From positions 41,130 through 105,129 of the forward strand of contig JAHDVS010000006.1 of the NCBI GenBank assembly GCA_023382435.1: a stretch of DNA of 64,000 nucleotides, read 5' to 3'. Positions within the stretch are counted from its first letter, which is position 1, and every line of letters begins with the position of its first letter. This document shows positions 1-7,001 of this stretch, piece by piece. Source of the stretch: Thermoleophilia bacterium. GTDB taxonomy: Bacteria; Actinomycetota; Thermoleophilia; Gaiellales; Gaiellaceae. The translations under genes were made by a program, and so were the position numbers. Below the pieces are notes generated by a model. It worked only from the letters and a program-made list of their open reading frames with translations, ran no database searches and was not told the DNA's origin.

Positions 1-540
1 CCAGCGCTGCTCGCCGCGCTGCGGGAGACAGGGGCGGCCTCGCCGCACCTGCACGTGCCGCTCCAGTCCGGGGACGACGGCGTTCTGCGGGCGATGCGCC
101 GGCGCTACACCGCCGCCACGTTCCTGCGCCGGCTCGAGCTCGCGGACCGCTTCAACGTGACGACCGACGTGATCGTCGGCTTCCCCGGCGAGGACGAGGC
201 GGCGTTCGAGCGGACGCTCGCGGTCGTCGAGCTTGCCGGGATCACGCGGGCGCACGTGTTCCCGTACTCGCCCAGGCCCGGCACGGGGACCGCGGGGCTC
301 GACCCCGTTCCCGCCGCCGTCAAGCGCGAGCGCGGCTCGCGGCTGCGCGCGGCCGTCCGGGAGGCCAGGCTGGCGGCCTGGGCGCGCAAGCTCGGCAGCG
401 AAGACACGGTCCTCGTCGACCGGCCCGGCCGGGGCTACGGCGACGATTACTCGCCCTGGCTCGTCGAGGGCCGGCCCGTCGGCGCGTTCGTGGCGGTACG
501 GGCCGGCGCGGTCACGGAGGAGGGGATCCTCGCTGCCTGA
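1..540 (+). CDS. mtaB: tRNA methylthiotransferase MtaB-like, C-terminal part (truncated by window start)
   Basis: This is the 3' part of a radical-SAM methylthiotransferase that thiomethylates the hypermodified adenosine at position 37 of tRNA. The reading frame is open from base 1. The first visible residues contain the family signature HLHVPLQSG, followed by MRRRY and DVIVGFPGE, which belong to the radical-SAM barrel. The C-terminal part carries VFPYSPRPGT and then a TRAM-like tail. The FeS-binding cysteines lie upstream of the window. MtaB is preferred over MiaB because of the RRRYT and FPYSPRPGT stretches, but that separation is by eye. The end overlaps the next gene by a few bases, starting the housekeeping operon that runs to era. 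Confidence 0.85.
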   Translation, partial: PALLAALRETGAASPHLHVPLQSGDDGVLRAMRRRYTAATFLRRLELADRFNVTTDVIVGFPGEDEAAFERTLAVVELAGITRAHVFPYSPRPGTGTAGLDPVPAAVKRERGSRLRAAVREARLAAWARKLGSEDTVLVDRPGRGYGDDYSPWLVEGRPVGAFVAVRAGAVTEEGILAA

Positions 541-871
541 GACAACCTGCGTGTTCTGCCGGATCGCGCGCGGCGAGCTTCCCGCCGACGTCGTCCATCG
601 CGCCGACGGGCTGCTCGCGATCCGCGACATCGCGCCGAAGGCGCCGGTTCACGTGCTCTGCTTCCCCGAGCGCCACCTCGCGACGTTCCGCGAGATCTCC
701 TTGCTCGACCCTGCGGAGGCCAAGCGGCTGCTCGATTTCGTCGCTGAGACCGCCGAGCGCGTGGGCCTCGACGACTACCGGGTGATCGTCAACGTCGGCC
801 CCGAGGCCGGGCAGACGGTCTTCCACCTCCACTGGCACGTGCTCGGAGGACGTACGCTTCCGTTTCCATGA
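533..871 (+). CDS. HIT-family nucleotide-binding hydrolase
   Basis: A 112-residue histidine-triad protein that probably hydrolyses purine nucleoside phosphoramidates or related nucleotides in the cytosol. It has the N-terminal CVFCRI motif and the catalytic triad FHLHWHV near the C-terminus (about residues 98-104), and its length is normal for the family. No ATG, GTG or TTG precedes CVFC in frame. The best start is a CTG at 533, about nine bases after a strong GGAGGAGG (516-523) inside the mtaB 3' end. A GTG at 551 would remove the first cysteine. The stop overlaps the next start as ATGA, which suggests translational coupling. Confidence 0.85.
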   Translation: MPETTCVFCRIARGELPADVVHRADGLLAIRDIAPKAPVHVLCFPERHLATFREISLLDPAEAKRLLDFVAETAERVGLDDYRVIVNVGPEAGQTVFHLHWHVLGGRTLPFP

Positions 872-1305
872 TCGAACGGATCGAGACCGACCTCAAGGAG
901 GCGATGCGCCGGCGCGACCCGGTGCGCCGCTCGACGCTGCGCCTGACGCTGGCCGCTCTGCGTGCGGCCGAGAAGGAGCTCGACCGGCCGCTGAAGGTCG
1001 AGGAGGAGCTCCAGGTGCTGCAGCGCGAGCGCAAGCGCCGTCTCGAGTCGGTGCGGGCGTTCCGCGAGGCTGGCCGCGAGGAGCAGGCCGCGAGCGAGGA
1101 GGAGGAGCTGCGCGTGCTCGAGGAGCTGTTGCCCGAGCCGGTGTCCGAGGCCGAGCTCGAGCGGATCGTGGAGAACGCGATCGCGGAGACGGGAGCGACG
1201 TCGCTGCGCGACCTCGGCCGCGTGATGGCGGACGTGATGCCCCAGGTCGCCGGGCGCGCCGACGGCTCGAGCGTCAGCCAGCTCGTGCGCGAGCTGCTCG
1301 CGTAG
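868..1305 (+). CDS. GatB/YqeY domain protein
   Basis: A 145-residue, highly charged helical protein of the YqeY family, which is homologous to the C-terminal tRNA-interacting tail of the amidotransferase subunit GatB. The start MIERIETDLKEAMRRRD and the later ELLPEPVSEAELERIV are characteristic. Its precise role is not established; the family is thought to act in tRNA-dependent amidation or tRNA binding. The ATG overlaps the HIT stop by four bases, so the two are probably co-translated. Length and composition are normal. Confidence 0.85.
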   Translation: MIERIETDLKEAMRRRDPVRRSTLRLTLAALRAAEKELDRPLKVEEELQVLQRERKRRLESVRAFREAGREEQAASEEEELRVLEELLPEPVSEAELERIVENAIAETGATSLRDLGRVMADVMPQVAGRADGSSVSQLVRELLA

Positions 1306-1338
1306 GCCGGCCGCCCGGCCCCGGCCGGCCTTCTAGAC

Positions 1339-2307
1339 TTGGAGACGTTGCAGGACGTCCTGTCCGTACCGAACGAGGTCGCGGCGGAGCTCGCCTCGAT
1401 CGACGACGGCATCCTGGAGGCGCTGCGGGACCGGTTCGGCTGCTCGATCCTGTTGCGCGGCAACCGCGTGACGCTCGAAGGGCGCGAGGCGGACGTGGCG
1501 GCCGCACGCACGGTGCTCGACGAGCTGGTCGAGCTCGTCGACGCAGGCCACGAGATCGGCCCGGGTACCGTGGACGCGGTGCTCGGGGCGCTCGAGGAGT
1601 CGGCCGACGTGCGCGACGTGTTCGAGGACGTGATCTGGCGCCACCGGGGCAAGAAGATCACGCCGAAGACCGTCAACCAGAAGCGCTACGTCGACGCGAT
1701 CCGGGCCCGCACGATCACGTTCGGGATCGGGCCGGCCGGGACGGGGAAGACCTACCTCGCGATGGCGCTCGCCGTCGCGGCGCTCGCCGAGCGCGAGGTG
1801 GGCCGGATCATCCTCACGCGTCCCGCGGTCGAGGCGGGGGAGCGGCTCGGCTTCCTGCCGGGCGACATGCTCGCGAAAGTCGACCCGTACCTGCGCCCGC
1901 TGTTCGACGCCCTCTACGACATGCTCGACGCGGACCGGCTCGCCTCCTACATGGAGAAAGGTGCGATCGAGGTCGCCCCGCTCGCGTTCATGCGCGGCCG
2001 CACCCTCAACGATTCGTTCGTGATCCTCGACGAGGCGCAGAACACGAGCCCCGAGCAGATGCAGATGTTCCTGACACGCCTCGGCTTCGGCTCGCGGGTC
2101 GTTGTCACCGGTGACGTCACCCAGGTCGACCTGCCGCGCGACCAGGCGTCCGGGCTGATCCAGGTGCAGGAGATCCTCGCCGGCGTCGAGGGGATCGCGT
2201 TCGTCGAGTTCGGCCACCAGGACGTCGTGCGCCACAAGCTCGTCCAGCGAATTGTCGAGGCCTACCGGCTCCACGCCGAAGAGACCGGCACCCAGCGGCG
2301 GCGTTGA
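1339..2307 (+). CDS. phoH: PhoH-family ATPase (PhoH-like)
   Basis: A 322-residue P-loop ATPase of the PhoH/PhoL type, linked in bacteria to RNA metabolism and usually encoded next to ybeY, as here. An N-terminal KH-like region covers about residues 25-75. The Walker A GPAGTGKT is at residues 131-138, and the Walker B region reads FVILDEAQN. The longest start is TTG 1339. A TAGACT hexamer at 1334-1339 and a GGAG at 1341-1344 make TTG 1348 an alternative start, possibly on a short-leader mRNA. The stop overlaps the ybeY start as TTGA. Confidence 0.93.
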   Translation: METLQDVLSVPNEVAAELASIDDGILEALRDRFGCSILLRGNRVTLEGREADVAAARTVLDELVELVDAGHEIGPGTVDAVLGALEESADVRDVFEDVIWRHRGKKITPKTVNQKRYVDAIRARTITFGIGPAGTGKTYLAMALAVAALAEREVGRIILTRPAVEAGERLGFLPGDMLAKVDPYLRPLFDALYDMLDADRLASYMEKGAIEVAPLAFMRGRTLNDSFVILDEAQNTSPEQMQMFLTRLGFGSRVVVTGDVTQVDLPRDQASGLIQVQEILAGVEGIAFVEFGHQDVVRHKLVQRIVEAYRLHAEETGTQRRR

Positions 2308-2681
2308 TCGAGATCGAGGTTGTCAACCGAAGCGGCGCCCCCGCGGACGAGCAGGCGCTTTGCGACCTGTGCCGGCACGTTCTCGCCGCGGAGGGAGTCG
2401 AGGGCGGCGACCTCGGCGTGACGCTGATCGGGCCGGGCGAGATCGCCGCGCTCAAGCGCGAGCACCTGGGCGCGCACGAGCCGACCGACGTGCTCTCGTT
2501 CCCGATCGACGGTCGCGACGAGCTGCCCGCGGGCGTGCCCCGGCAACTCGGCGACGTCGTTCTCTGTCCGCAGGTCGTCGGCGATGCGTGGCGGGCGCCG
2601 CTCGTGCACGGGCTGCTGCATCTGCTCGGCTACGACCACGGCGAGGCGATGGAGCGCCGGGAGGCGGCGCTCCTGCCGTGA
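2304..2681 (+). CDS. ybeY: Endoribonuclease YbeY
   Basis: A 125-residue zinc-dependent endoribonuclease that takes part in 16S rRNA 3'-end maturation and ribosome quality control. The zinc motif HGLLHLLGYDH is intact (H102, H106, H112) and TDVLSFP is present at about 61-67. It is short for the family but contains the complete fold. The TTG start overlaps the phoH stop and the end overlaps the next GTG, so phoH, ybeY and the dgkA fusion look translationally coupled. Confidence 0.95.
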   Translation: MIEIEVVNRSGAPADEQALCDLCRHVLAAEGVEGGDLGVTLIGPGEIAALKREHLGAHEPTDVLSFPIDGRDELPAGVPRQLGDVVLCPQVVGDAWRAPLVHGLLHLLGYDHGEAMERREAALLP

Positions 2682-3472
2682 GCGCCACGAAGCCCTCCGG
2701 TAGACCGCCCGCCGAGCCCGGTCGCCCGCCGTCCGAGGAGGAGGCCCGCGCGCCCGGGCCTCGCGGGTCGACCTCGATCCTCCAGAGCTTCAATTACGCG
2801 TTCGAGGGGATCACCTGGGTGCTGCGGACGCAACGAAACATGCGCATCCACTTCGGGATCGCGACGCTCGTGCTCGTCGTCGCGTTCGCCTACGACGTGA
2901 CCAGGATCGAGCTGATCGTGCTCCTGCTCGCGATCGCGTTCGTCCTGATCGCGGAGATGATCAACACGGCGCTGGAGGCGGCGACGGATGTCGCCACGAC
3001 ATCGTTCGACCCGCTCGCGAAGCTCGCCAAGGACATTGCCGCCGGGGCGGTCCTGATCGCGTCCGTCACCGCCCTCGTGATCGCCTACCTCGTGCTGGCC
3101 GACCGGCTCGGTCAGCCAACCGACCGGTTGCTCACGCAGATCCGCGACCGGCCGCTCCACCTGACGCTGATCGCTCTCGTCGTCGTGATCCTCCTGGTGA
3201 TCGCGCTCAAGGCTCTGACCCGGCGGGGTCGCCCCCTTTCCGGCGGGCTCCCCTCGGGGCACGCCGCGCTCGCGTTCGCCGGCTGGGCGGCGATCGCCTT
3301 CCTGACCGAGGGCTTCCGCCACCGCGTGCTCGTGTCGACGGTCGCGTTCGTTCTGGCCCTGCTCGTCGCGCAGACCCGCGTCGAGTCGGGGATCCACTCG
3401 ACCCTCGAGGTCGCGATCGGTGCCGTGTTGGGCGCGGGAGTGACCCTCGCGCTCTTCCAGGCGTTCGGCTGA
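2678..3472 (+). CDS. Diacylglycerol/undecaprenol kinase (DgkA) fused to a PAP2-type phosphatase domain
   Basis: A 264-residue membrane protein with two lipid enzymes in one chain. Residues 33-145 form a DgkA domain of three membrane helices with the catalytic AEMINTALE (E93, N96, E100) and KLAKDIAAG. Residues 160-264 form a PAP2 domain with KX6RP (K178, R185-P186), PSGH (192-195) and RX5H (R234, H240). The usual final Asp of the third PAP2 motif is Glu244. DgkA phosphorylates a lipid alcohol and PAP2 removes such phosphates, so the fusion may cycle undecaprenol or diacylglycerol. The first 32 residues are a Pro/Glu-rich cytosolic leader. GTG 2678 overlaps the ybeY stop and the end overlaps the next ATG. 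Confidence 0.88.
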   Translation: MSATKPSGRPPAEPGRPPSEEEARAPGPRGSTSILQSFNYAFEGITWVLRTQRNMRIHFGIATLVLVVAFAYDVTRIELIVLLLAIAFVLIAEMINTALEAATDVATTSFDPLAKLAKDIAAGAVLIASVTALVIAYLVLADRLGQPTDRLLTQIRDRPLHLTLIALVVVILLVIALKALTRRGRPLSGGLPSGHAALAFAGWAAIAFLTEGFRHRVLVSTVAFVLALLVAQTRVESGIHSTLEVAIGAVLGAGVTLALFQAFG

Positions 3473-3834
3473 TGGACGACGCCGCCCTCCTCGAGGAGGC
3501 CCGGCGCGCCGCGCGCGCCGCGTACGCCCCCTACTCGGGGCTCGCGGTCGGAGCTGTCGCGCTCGCCCGCGACGGGCGCGTGTTCGCCGGCGTGAACGTC
3601 GAGTGCGCCTCGTACCCCCTTGGCCTCTGCGCCGAGCGTGCAGCCCTGGCCAGGGCCGTCGCCGACGGGATCCGGCCGGGCGACGTCGAGGCCGTTGCCG
3701 TCACCGCCGCGCCGTGTGGTGGCTGCCGCCAGTGGCTCGTCGAGCTGCGTGTCGGTCGGGTGATCTACCCGGACGGCGGTGGCGTTGCCGTCCGCTTCCC
3801 CGCCGAGCTGCTGCCGGGCGCGTTCGAGCTGTGA
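3472..3834 (+). CDS. cdd: Cytidine deaminase
   Basis: A 120-residue zinc-dependent deaminase of pyrimidine salvage, converting cytidine or deoxycytidine to uridine or deoxyuridine. Zinc and catalytic residues are visible as CAER (C53, E55) and PCGGC (C82, C85), with substrate-binding residues in GVNVECASYPLG. It has the small tetrameric CDA length. Its ATG overlaps the previous stop as TGATG, and its stop overlaps the era GTG. The order ybeY-dgkA-cdd-era is common in Gram-positive bacteria. Confidence 0.95.
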   Translation: MDDAALLEEARRAARAAYAPYSGLAVGAVALARDGRVFAGVNVECASYPLGLCAERAALARAVADGIRPGDVEAVAVTAAPCGGCRQWLVELRVGRVIYPDGGGVAVRFPAELLPGAFEL

Positions 3835-4691
3835 GGAGCGGGTTCGTCGCGCTCGCGGGACGGCCGAACGTCGGCAAGTCGACGCTCGTGAACGCGCTCT
3901 GCGCCGGCAAGATCGCGATCGTCTCCGACAAGCCGCAGACGACCCGCCACCGCGTCTCGGGCATCGCCGAGGGCGAGGGCTACCAGCTCGTGCTCGTCGA
4001 TCTGCCCGGGTTCCAGCGGCCGCTCGACCCGCTGACGGAGCGGATGCAACGAACCGTTGATCGGGGACTCGCCGACGTCGACGGCGTGCTGCTCGTGCTC
4101 GCCGCCGACGAGCGTCCGGGGCCCGGCGACCGGTTCGTCGCGCGCAGGGCGTTCGCCGGGTCGGCGCCGGTCGTGATCGCTCTGAACAAGACCGACCGGC
4201 TCGGGCCGGCCGAGATCGCGGAGCAGATCGAGCGGGTCGCCGGACTGGGCGACTTCCGTGCCCTTCACCCCGTGAGCGCCCGCACGGGCGACGGCGTCGC
4301 GGCGCTTCGCGACGAGCTGGCTGCCCTCCTACCGGAGGGGCCTCGCTACTTCCCGGAAGGCGCCACCACCGACCAGCCGCTCGGCTTCCGTGTCGCGGAA
4401 CTCGTCCGCGAGCGGGCGCTCGAGCTGACCCGGGAGGAGGTTCCGCACGCCATCACCGTGGAGCTCGAGGAGCTCGGCGAGAGGCGCGTGCGTGCGAGCG
4501 TACTCGTCGAGACCGAGGCGCAGAAGCGAATCGTGGTCGGGCACGGCGGGCGGACGATCAGGGAGATCGGGATCCGCGCGCGGCCCGAGATCGAGTGCCT
4601 GCTCGACCGGCCCGTGTTCCTCGAGCTTCGGGTCAAGGTGCGGCCCCGGTGGCGTCGCGACAGGGCCTTGCTGGAGCGGCTCGGGTTGTGA
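3831..4691 (+). CDS. era: GTPase Era
   Basis: A 286-residue ribosome-assembly GTPase that binds 16S rRNA near its 3' end. The G1 loop GRPNVGKS is at residues 10-17, followed by the switch DKPQTTRH, the G3 region VDLPGF, and G4 NKTD. The C-terminal KH domain includes IVVGHGGRTIREIGIRAR. The GTG start directly precedes the G1 strand and overlaps the cdd stop. The TGA stop lies inside a short inverted-repeat sequence that resembles longer palindromes elsewhere in the window. Confidence 0.96.
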   Translation: MRSGFVALAGRPNVGKSTLVNALCAGKIAIVSDKPQTTRHRVSGIAEGEGYQLVLVDLPGFQRPLDPLTERMQRTVDRGLADVDGVLLVLAADERPGPGDRFVARRAFAGSAPVVIALNKTDRLGPAEIAEQIERVAGLGDFRALHPVSARTGDGVAALRDELAALLPEGPRYFPEGATTDQPLGFRVAELVRERALELTREEVPHAITVELEELGERRVRASVLVETEAQKRIVVGHGGRTIREIGIRARPEIECLLDRPVFLELRVKVRPRWRRDRALLERLGL

Positions 4692-4697
4692 CCCGCC
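4681..4697. repeat. Degenerate copy of the GGGTC/GACCC palindromic repeat at the era 3' end
   Basis: The sequence TCGGGTTGTGACCCGCC contains the inverted repeat CGGGT/ACCCG around the era stop codon. It resembles the cores at 18454-18477, 48054-48081 and 58188-58215. It is short and could be coincidence in DNA this GC-rich. Confidence 0.35.
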
Positions 4698-4729
4698 GGT
4701 CGGCGAGGCGCCGCGGTCGCTTCCCCGCG

Positions 4730-4735
4730 TAGGCT
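4730..4735 (+). promoter_or_regulatory. -10-like TAGGCT, leaderless geometry
   Basis: TAGGCT lies exactly 6 nt upstream of the ATG at 4742. Transcription would begin at or next to the A of the ATG, and there is no ribosome binding site. No convincing -35 was seen. Confidence 0.45.
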
Positions 4736-4741
4736 TGACGG

Positions 4742-6241
4742 ATGCCTCCGCTCGCCCCCGACGCGTTCGAGGAGGAGCTCTCCCGCTACCTGTTCGAGCG
4801 GGCCGAGGAGGCGCGCGCCGTGCGCGTGGGGGAGAAGGAGACGTCCGAGCAGGCGGCGATCGTGGCTCGCTACGCGGGCCTGTTCACCCGCGCGCAGCAC
4901 GATGCGCTGCGCGGGGTGGAGGAAGCGGCGAGCGGGGACGTCCGTGAGCGGCTGCTCCGCCTGCGCGAGGCCTGCGCCGGCGGGATCGTCGCGGCCGAGC
5001 TGGCCGAGCGCTCGGACGCGCTCGAGAACGCGATCCTCGCCTGCCGGGTCGACTTCGACGGGGAGTCGCTGCCGCTGCGGTCTGCCCAGGCCCGGCTGGC
5101 CGTGCTGGAGCCCTACGCGGCGCGGGATCGCCTCGGCGGGCTCGTGAGCGACGCGTCCGCCGCGTTCAATCCCGAGCGGCTCGAGCTGCTGCGCTGCGGC
5201 GAGCGCCTCGATGCGGAGCTTTCCGGCGAGCCGGATCCTGTGCGGCGAAGCGGCGAGCTGAAAGGCGTCGACCTCCGCGCCCTCGCCAGCGCCCTCGAGA
5301 GCGCGTCGGCGCAGCTCGACGGCCCGTACGCCAAGCTGCGCGGCTGCTGGCTCGACCGGCTGCTCGGGACGGATCGCGACGATCAACCGCTGTCCGCCCA
5401 CTTCTCGTACGTGCGGCGGCTGTCGCCGCTCGCGTCCACGTATACGAAGGAGCGCGCCGTCGCCGTGTGCCTCGAGACCCTGACCGCGCTCGGCTTCGAC
5501 CTCGCCGGCGACGAGCGCATCCGGCTCGACCTCGACGACCGCCCCCAGAAGAACCCGCGAGCGTGCGTGATCGCCTCCGACCCGCCGCGTGTCGTCCACC
5601 TGATCACACGCGCCCAGGGCGGACTCGCTGACTACCAGGCGTTCCTGCACGAGGCCGGCCACGCGCTCCACTACGCCGGCTGCGACCCCGGGCTCCCCTA
5701 CGCGTTCCGGCGGCTGGCGCGCGACCACGCGCTGACCGAGATCTACTCGTTCCTCGCCGAGTCCGTGACGCACGAGCCAGGCTGGCACGCGCTCCACTTC
5801 GGCCTCGACGCGGTGACGGCAGCGGCGAACGCCGAGGCGACGAGGTTCCTCGACGCCGGCCTGTTTCGGCGCTACACCGCCAAGCTGCGCTACGAGCTCG
5901 GCCTCTGGGCGGACTTCGCGAACGCGGCGGAGCACGCGTCCGAGTACGAGCGCCTCGTGTCGGGGGCGAGCGGGTTTCGCTACCCGCGCTCCGGCTTCCT
6001 GGCCGACATGGACGACGGCTTCTACTCCGCGGACTACCTCCGTGCCTGGATCCGCGCCGCCCAGGTGCGCGCGCATCTGCGCCGGGAGGCGGGCGAGGGC
6101 TGGTGGCGGCGGGCGGAGACGGGCGAGCTCCTGCGCGGCCTGTTTCGCGAGGGCACGCGGCCCTCGAGCGAGGACGTGGCGGCGCGGCTCGGCTTCGAGC
6201 CGCTCGACACCGGCCCACTCGTAGCCGAGCTTGCCGCGTGA
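4742..6241 (+). CDS. M3-like zinc metallopeptidase (oligopeptidase fold)
   Basis: A 499-residue, mostly helical protein with a gluzincin-type zinc site: HEAGH starting at residue 303 and a downstream glutamate in LTEIYSFLAES (about residue 333). Other recognisable stretches are QGGLADYQAFLHEAGHALHYAG and SGFLADMDDGFYSADYLRAW. This layout fits the M3 oligoendopeptidase clan, but the family assignment is by motif and overall helical character only. It lacks a signal peptide, so it is probably a cytosolic peptidase. It sits between era and a TrpC-like gene and seems to have its own promoter. Calling it a hypothetical zinc peptidase would also be fair. Confidence 0.65.
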   Translation: MPPLAPDAFEEELSRYLFERAEEARAVRVGEKETSEQAAIVARYAGLFTRAQHDALRGVEEAASGDVRERLLRLREACAGGIVAAELAERSDALENAILACRVDFDGESLPLRSAQARLAVLEPYAARDRLGGLVSDASAAFNPERLELLRCGERLDAELSGEPDPVRRSGELKGVDLRALASALESASAQLDGPYAKLRGCWLDRLLGTDRDDQPLSAHFSYVRRLSPLASTYTKERAVAVCLETLTALGFDLAGDERIRLDLDDRPQKNPRACVIASDPPRVVHLITRAQGGLADYQAFLHEAGHALHYAGCDPGLPYAFRRLARDHALTEIYSFLAESVTHEPGWHALHFGLDAVTAAANAEATRFLDAGLFRRYTAKLRYELGLWADFANAAEHASEYERLVSGASGFRYPRSGFLADMDDGFYSADYLRAWIRAAQVRAHLRREAGEGWWRRAETGELLRGLFREGTRPSSEDVAARLGFEPLDTGPLVAELAA

Positions 6242-6265
6242 GCGGTGGCGGGCCGGCGCGATCCC

Positions 6266-6271
6266 TACAAT
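6266..6271 (+). promoter_or_regulatory. -10-like TACAAT upstream of a tiny ORF
   Basis: TACAAT ends 11 nt before the ATG at 6283. This is the geometry seen at several other starts in the window and supports initiation at 6283 rather than at 6360. Confidence 0.4.
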
Positions 6272-6282
6272 GGCGGTCGTCG

Positions 6283-6363
6283 ATGGCGTTACGGCTCGAG
6301 CAGCTCGCGACGACGATTGAACGTGCCGTGCCGGGCGCCGTGCAGCGCGGGCGGACGCCATGA
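6283..6363 (+). CDS. 26-residue small ORF overlapping the TrpC-like gene
   Basis: The ORF encodes MALRLEQLATTIERAVPGAV and six more residues. It begins 11 nt after a TACAAT hexamer and ends in an ATGA overlap with the next gene. The position suggests a translated leader peptide that couples translation of the downstream ORF. Alternatively it is the original N-terminus of that protein, separated by a frame change. No homologue is recognised and the evidence is positional only. Confidence 0.35.
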   Translation: MALRLEQLATTIERAVPGAVQRGRTP

Positions 6364-6995
6364 GCGGCCAGCCGCCTGGCTGGCCCCGAAGGCGGTTCAG
6401 CCAGGCGATCTCGGAAGGCGACGGCATCTCCGTGATCCCGCTCGTGCGCGGCCCTCTCGAGGAGCGTGCCCGGGAGGCGGAGGATGCGGGCGCCGAGGCG
6501 CTCGCGGTCGAGCTGCCCGACGACGTTGCCGCCCTGCGCCCGGCTACCGGCCTGCCGCTGGTCCTGCACGCCGGCGTGCCCGGCGAGGGGACGCTGCGTG
6601 CCGCGCGGGCCGCGGGCGCCGACGCGTGCGTGCTCGCGTTCGGCGAGCTGGCCGGAGAGGGGACGCTGCTCGAGGAGCTCGCCGGCGTTGCGCAAAGCCT
6701 CGGGCTCGACTGGGCTCTCGCAGTGCGCAGCGAGGAGGAGCTCGAGCAGGCACTCGAGCGGCTCGACCCCGAGATCGTCGCCCTCCGCGCGCGCGGGGAC
6801 GACGGGGCCGAGGAGGCGCTCGAGCGGATGCTCGACCTCCTCCCTGACGTGCCGGCGGGCAAGCTCGTCGTCGCCGAGGCGAACGCACCGAGCCGCGAGC
6901 AGGTGCTCGAGCTGGAGCGCGCCGGTGTCGACGGGGTGCTGCTGACCGCGGAGCTCGCCTCCTGGTCGCTCGGGGAGCTGACCGGCCGCGTGTAG
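6360..6995 (+). CDS. Indole-3-glycerol-phosphate synthase-like (TrpC-like) protein lacking catalytic motifs
   Basis: A 211-residue protein whose order of elements follows a TrpC barrel: RFSQAISEGDGISVIP at the start, then ARAAGADACVLAF, SLGLDWALAVRSEEELEQAL, and a final AGVDGVLLTAEL. The lysine-rich KRxSPS loop, the KDF motif, the NNRDL motif and the SESGI motif expected for indole-3-glycerol-phosphate synthase are all missing. It therefore looks like a pseudoenzyme or an enzyme with a changed function. No other trp gene is near. The resemblance is by eye. Confidence 0.5.
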   Translation: MSGQPPGWPRRRFSQAISEGDGISVIPLVRGPLEERAREAEDAGAEALAVELPDDVAALRPATGLPLVLHAGVPGEGTLRAARAAGADACVLAFGELAGEGTLLEELAGVAQSLGLDWALAVRSEEELEQALERLDPEIVALRARGDDGAEEALERMLDLLPDVPAGKLVVAEANAPSREQVLELERAGVDGVLLTAELASWSLGELTGRV

Positions 6996-7001
6996 CGCCG
7001 G

